From Limnobacter sp. SAORIC-580 (GTDB lineage: Bacteria; Pseudomonadota; Gammaproteobacteria; Burkholderiales; Burkholderiaceae_B): a stretch of DNA of 64,000 nt. Numbering within the stretch: position 1 is the first letter of the stretch; each line of letters begins with the position of its first letter. A program made the position numbers and the translations under genes. The DNA lies in NCBI RefSeq assembly GCF_013004065.1, contig NZ_CP053084.1:868001-932000 (forward strand). The letters run 5' to 3'. This document shows positions 61,631-64,000 of the stretch, in pieces. The notes below the pieces were generated by a model. The model was not told the origin of the DNA and searched no databases. It saw only the letters and a list, made by a program, of their open reading frames with translations.

Positions 61631-62647
61631 ATGTCTTTGAACGTTCGAAATCTTGTCCCTGCTGTTTTTTTGTCTCTATTGGCGCCGCTGGCTCAGGCCC
61701 AGTCAGGCGATTGCTGGCAGCAGCACCGTGCTACGGTCTATGAGTGGACTTGTGCTGGTCAAAGCCTGCCCGCAGAAGGGCAGGATTTTGCACTGTCGAT
61801 TGTGGTGGTTGATTCGCCCAAAGCCTTGATGGTGATTGATTCCGGCGCAACTGCCGCCGTGGGCGAAAGTGCGGCCGCTGCAATTCGTTCCAAATTCGGT
61901 ACCAAGCCGGTGTGGGTTTTGAATACGCAACCCAAGCCTGAACATGTGTTGGGCAATGTCGGTTTTCGGGCTGCTTTTGCCAGCACACTTGCTCCGGGCG
62001 AGAATTTTTCAAGCCGTATTGTGGCTGGCAAACGCACCGCTGATTTGATGCGCGAGCGTTGCCCCACCTGCATTGACAACTTTTCCGAAAGAATGGGAAG
62101 CGATTCTGTAAAAGGCACGGAGTCCCTGGTTCCGGGCCGTATTTTACGAACCAAGACAGGTCACCTGGGTTTGCTGCACAACGATTGGGTGCCCTGGAAA
62201 TTTCGCTTCTACAACGATCTGGAAACCGAAGAGGCGTTGGTGTTGCGCAATCAGGAACTGAAATTGTGGTGGGTAGGCTCGGCTGTTCAAAACAGGGACA
62301 TTCCCGATTTGTACGATGGCAATGTGGTGGAGCGAATCAATTTTTTGGGTCGCTTGAAGGCGCGAATGGCGGCAGATGACACAGTATTGACTTCATTTGG
62401 CGTTTTGGGCCGCGACTGGATAGAACGCAACCTGAACTACTTTGTGCGTGTTCAACAAGCAGTATTGTATGGGCTTGAGGATGGTGTCAGTGAGGTGGAG
62501 CTGATTGAGCAGATTAGTGCGCAAATTGGTGAGTTTAAAAACATTGTTTATGTTCAAACCGACCCCAACGTGAATGCCAAAGCACTTGAAACACACCAGT
62601 TGAACATTCAACGCATTTTCCGCCAAACAGAGCCATTTGCTTTTTAG
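61631..62647 (+). CDS. Metallo-beta-lactamase-fold protein with degenerate metal site (paralogue of the 33 kb gene)
   Basis: 338-residue exported protein, signal peptide cut near AQAQSG. The fold is traceable but the HxHxDH motif is replaced by QPKPEH (LNTQPKPEHVLGN). A CPTC pair lies near residue 148 and is absent from the 33 kb paralogue; both share the KGTES(L/V)xP stretch. It is close to the SoxH-like proteins associated with PQQ enzymes. With a lost zinc site, it may have become a binding or scaffolding protein. It follows the TonB receptor and a hairpin. Confidence 0.75.
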   Translation: MSLNVRNLVPAVFLSLLAPLAQAQSGDCWQQHRATVYEWTCAGQSLPAEGQDFALSIVVVDSPKALMVIDSGATAAVGESAAAAIRSKFGTKPVWVLNTQPKPEHVLGNVGFRAAFASTLAPGENFSSRIVAGKRTADLMRERCPTCIDNFSERMGSDSVKGTESLVPGRILRTKTGHLGLLHNDWVPWKFRFYNDLETEEALVLRNQELKLWWVGSAVQNRDIPDLYDGNVVERINFLGRLKARMAADDTVLTSFGVLGRDWIERNLNYFVRVQQAVLYGLEDGVSEVELIEQISAQIGEFKNIVYVQTDPNVNAKALETHQLNIQRIFRQTEPFAF

Positions 62648-62733
62648 AGCCTCTGCTGGAATGTAGCTTGCTAGTAGTCTTTTGAACTGTTGCAAACTGG
62701 GACAGGCAAATAACAACACAGGGACTACTTGCA

Positions 62734-63384
62734 TTGACTACCAACAAAACACACACCCTGTTTTTACTGTGGGTGTTGCTGATCAGCCTTACTGGCTTTG
62801 GCCTGTACATGACTTGGCACAAAGGCCTTTTTCAATGGATTATCCTGACTGACAACACCCGTATTTGTGTGGTGATCGTGCTGGCATTTGTTGTGGGCAG
62901 TGCCCTTGCAGGCTGGCGAAGCATTTATTTGAGTAGGCAGACCCAGTATTTTGAGCAAATTCGTGGTGGTTTCTCCGACTTCAAACTGGGTCAATCCATT
63001 TGCCACGATTACCTCACTCATCCCCTGGCACATCCTAGCGAAGGTCAATTGATGGCTGAGGTGATGGCAGAACGCGCGCGCGGTACGCACCAGGTGGGCT
63101 GGTTTGTCACGGGGCTTATGATCAAGTTGGGTTTGTTGGGTACCGTGGTTGGTTTCATCATGATGCTCAGTAGCCTGGAAGGTTTGGAGCAGCTTGATAT
63201 TTCGGACATCAAGACTTTGATGCAGCAAATGACCCAGGGCATGGGTGTGGCCATGAACACCACCTTGGTGGGTTTGATTGGCAGCATTTTGTTGGGTGTA
63301 CAGTTTTTGATGCTGGATCGCCACGCCGACAAACTGATAGCAGCCACTGTGGACTATGCACACCGAAACGTGAAAGCGAGCTGA
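62734..63384 (+). CDS. MotA/TolQ/ExbB-like proton channel subunit
   Basis: 216 residues. TTG start at 62734 with an AGGGA-like ribosome site. Helices at about 7-25, 42-60, 122-148 and 168-192. The third and fourth carry the channel signature: GLLGTVVGFIMML and AMNTTLVGLIGSILLGVQF. Shorter than MotA and with a different cytoplasmic domain from the exbB gene at 4.9 kb. The next gene supplies an ExbD/MotB-like partner, so they are likely an ion-driven motor pair of unknown load. Confidence 0.8.
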   Translation: MTTNKTHTLFLLWVLLISLTGFGLYMTWHKGLFQWIILTDNTRICVVIVLAFVVGSALAGWRSIYLSRQTQYFEQIRGGFSDFKLGQSICHDYLTHPLAHPSEGQLMAEVMAERARGTHQVGWFVTGLMIKLGLLGTVVGFIMMLSSLEGLEQLDISDIKTLMQQMTQGMGVAMNTTLVGLIGSILLGVQFLMLDRHADKLIAATVDYAHRNVKAS

Positions 63385-63389
63385 GCAGC

Positions 63390-63998
63390 ATGCCGCTTTT
63401 CAATCACAAGCCAGACTTTGAGCTGGACCCGTTCACCGACCTGATTTTCAACGCCTTGTTGATTTTCACTTTTCTGTTTCTGATGGCCTTGTTGCTGCTG
63501 AACCCGCCTGCCAAAAGCGGAATTATTGATCCCAAGGCCGAGTTTTTGGTGACGGTAAGCTGGCCAGACAACGACCCCAACGACATTGATGTGTGGGCCG
63601 CCGGACCCGCTGGAGCGCAGGTGTGGTTTATGCGCCCCCAAGACGGCTTGTTGCACCTGGACCGGGACGACCGCGGCCTGGCCAACGACACGCAGGAGAT
63701 TGAAGGGCAGGTGTTTGTGAACCCCCTGAACCAGGAGGTGTTGACCATTCGGGGTCGTCCTCCCGGGGAGTACGTGGTCAACGTGCACTACTACAAAACC
63801 GAAAACAAATTGCCAGTGCCAGTGAACGTTTATGTTGCAGAGGTAAACCCGAAATTGAAAGTGTTGCATTACTCCACAGTCAACCTGCAGCAAGAGGGCG
63901 ATGAAGCCACTGCGGTTCGGTTCACGATTGATGCAAATGGCACGGTGAGCAACATCAATCAACTTGAAAAATCTTTGGTGAAGGCAGACGGAAAATGA
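63390..63998 (+). CDS. ExbD/MotB-like subunit with unknown periplasmic domain
   Basis: 202 residues. A short cytoplasmic start, then one helix (about 17-40) containing the proton-carrying aspartate pattern of ExbD (DPFTDLIFNALLIFTF). The periplasmic part (about 45-200) has beta-rich segments (AEFLVTVSWPDNDPNDIDVW, RGRPPGEYVVNVHYYKTENK) that are not the usual ExbD or OmpA domain. Five bases after the channel gene. Its stop overlaps an ATG at 63995, where a further gene probably starts beyond the window. Confidence 0.75.
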   Translation: MPLFNHKPDFELDPFTDLIFNALLIFTFLFLMALLLLNPPAKSGIIDPKAEFLVTVSWPDNDPNDIDVWAAGPAGAQVWFMRPQDGLLHLDRDDRGLANDTQEIEGQVFVNPLNQEVLTIRGRPPGEYVVNVHYYKTENKLPVPVNVYVAEVNPKLKVLHYSTVNLQQEGDEATAVRFTIDANGTVSNINQLEKSLVKADGK

Positions 63999-64000
63999 AT
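63995..64000 (+). CDS. Start of a further gene, cut by window edge
   Basis: ATG overlapping the TGA of the previous gene (ATGA), the same junction style used throughout this window. Only two codons are inside, so nothing can be said of the product. Confidence 0.35.

Noticed and set aside
63354..63962. Minus-strand frame of 202 residues opposite the ExbD-like gene
   Set aside because: The plus-strand gene has a clear membrane helix and conserved aspartate and couples to its neighbours; the minus frame has none of these.

Overview
The window reads as chromosomal DNA of a Gram-negative betaproteobacterium. It has HexR/Pgi sugar control, Fur-type iron boxes, TonB-dependent receptors, PQQ quinoproteins and a tungsten-type aldehyde oxidoreductase, with GC a little over 50 percent by eye. 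The gene set suits Burkholderiales; a Limnobacter-like genus is a low-confidence guess. Genes are tightly packed, many start/stop pairs overlap by 1 to 4 bases, and I saw no tRNA, rRNA, insertion sequence, prophage or CRISPR array.

Layout. 0-4.4 kb: the end of a hybrid sensor kinase, then hexR (with a HexR box) and a convergent pgi plus SMP-30 lactonase pair. 4.4-24.3 kb is an iron-handling block: tonB-exbB-exbD, a siderophore receptor with a long structured leader, bacterioferritin and its ferredoxin, a FecA-like receptor, a hemP-receptor-DUF3649-PepSY-DUF3325-pentaheme cytochrome run, and a divergent imelysin/di-heme oxidoreductase/imelysin/DUF1513 operon. Fur-like boxes lie upstream of five of these units.

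24.3-53 kb is an alcohol and aldehyde oxidation block: two PQQ dehydrogenases (one with the lanthanide-type WDYD motif), an NAD aldehyde dehydrogenase with DUF779, SoxYZ-like and metallohydrolase-like quinoprotein partners, a FadL-type channel, an ABC exporter, pqqABCDE, a porin, an AcoR-like sigma-54 activator, a PedF-type cytochrome c with a periplasmic binding protein, and an AorABC-type aldehyde oxidoreductase operon with a MoaD-like protein. Seven good and one weaker sigma-54 -24/-12 elements stand before these operons, and two recurring upstream motifs go with them. I read this as one sigma-54 regulon: alcohol enters through porin/FadL, is oxidised in the periplasm by a PQQ enzyme feeding cytochrome c, and the aldehyde is finished in the cytoplasm by the NAD enzyme or the tungsten enzyme.

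53-64 kb: a large inverted repeat, a TAXI-TRAP transporter with DUF1850, a NarL-type two-component pair, a large TonB receptor without a Fur box, a second degenerate metallohydrolase-like protein, and an ExbB/ExbD-like ion-motor pair running off the right edge.

The signals most worth following are the sigma-54 regulon with its two upstream motifs, the 94-base nested RNA structure before the receptor at 8.7 kb (its only two non-Watson-Crick pairs become G-U only on the receptor's own strand), the 187-base palindromic element at 53.1 kb, the PQQ enzyme with an altered active site, and the pentaheme cytochrome fusion.
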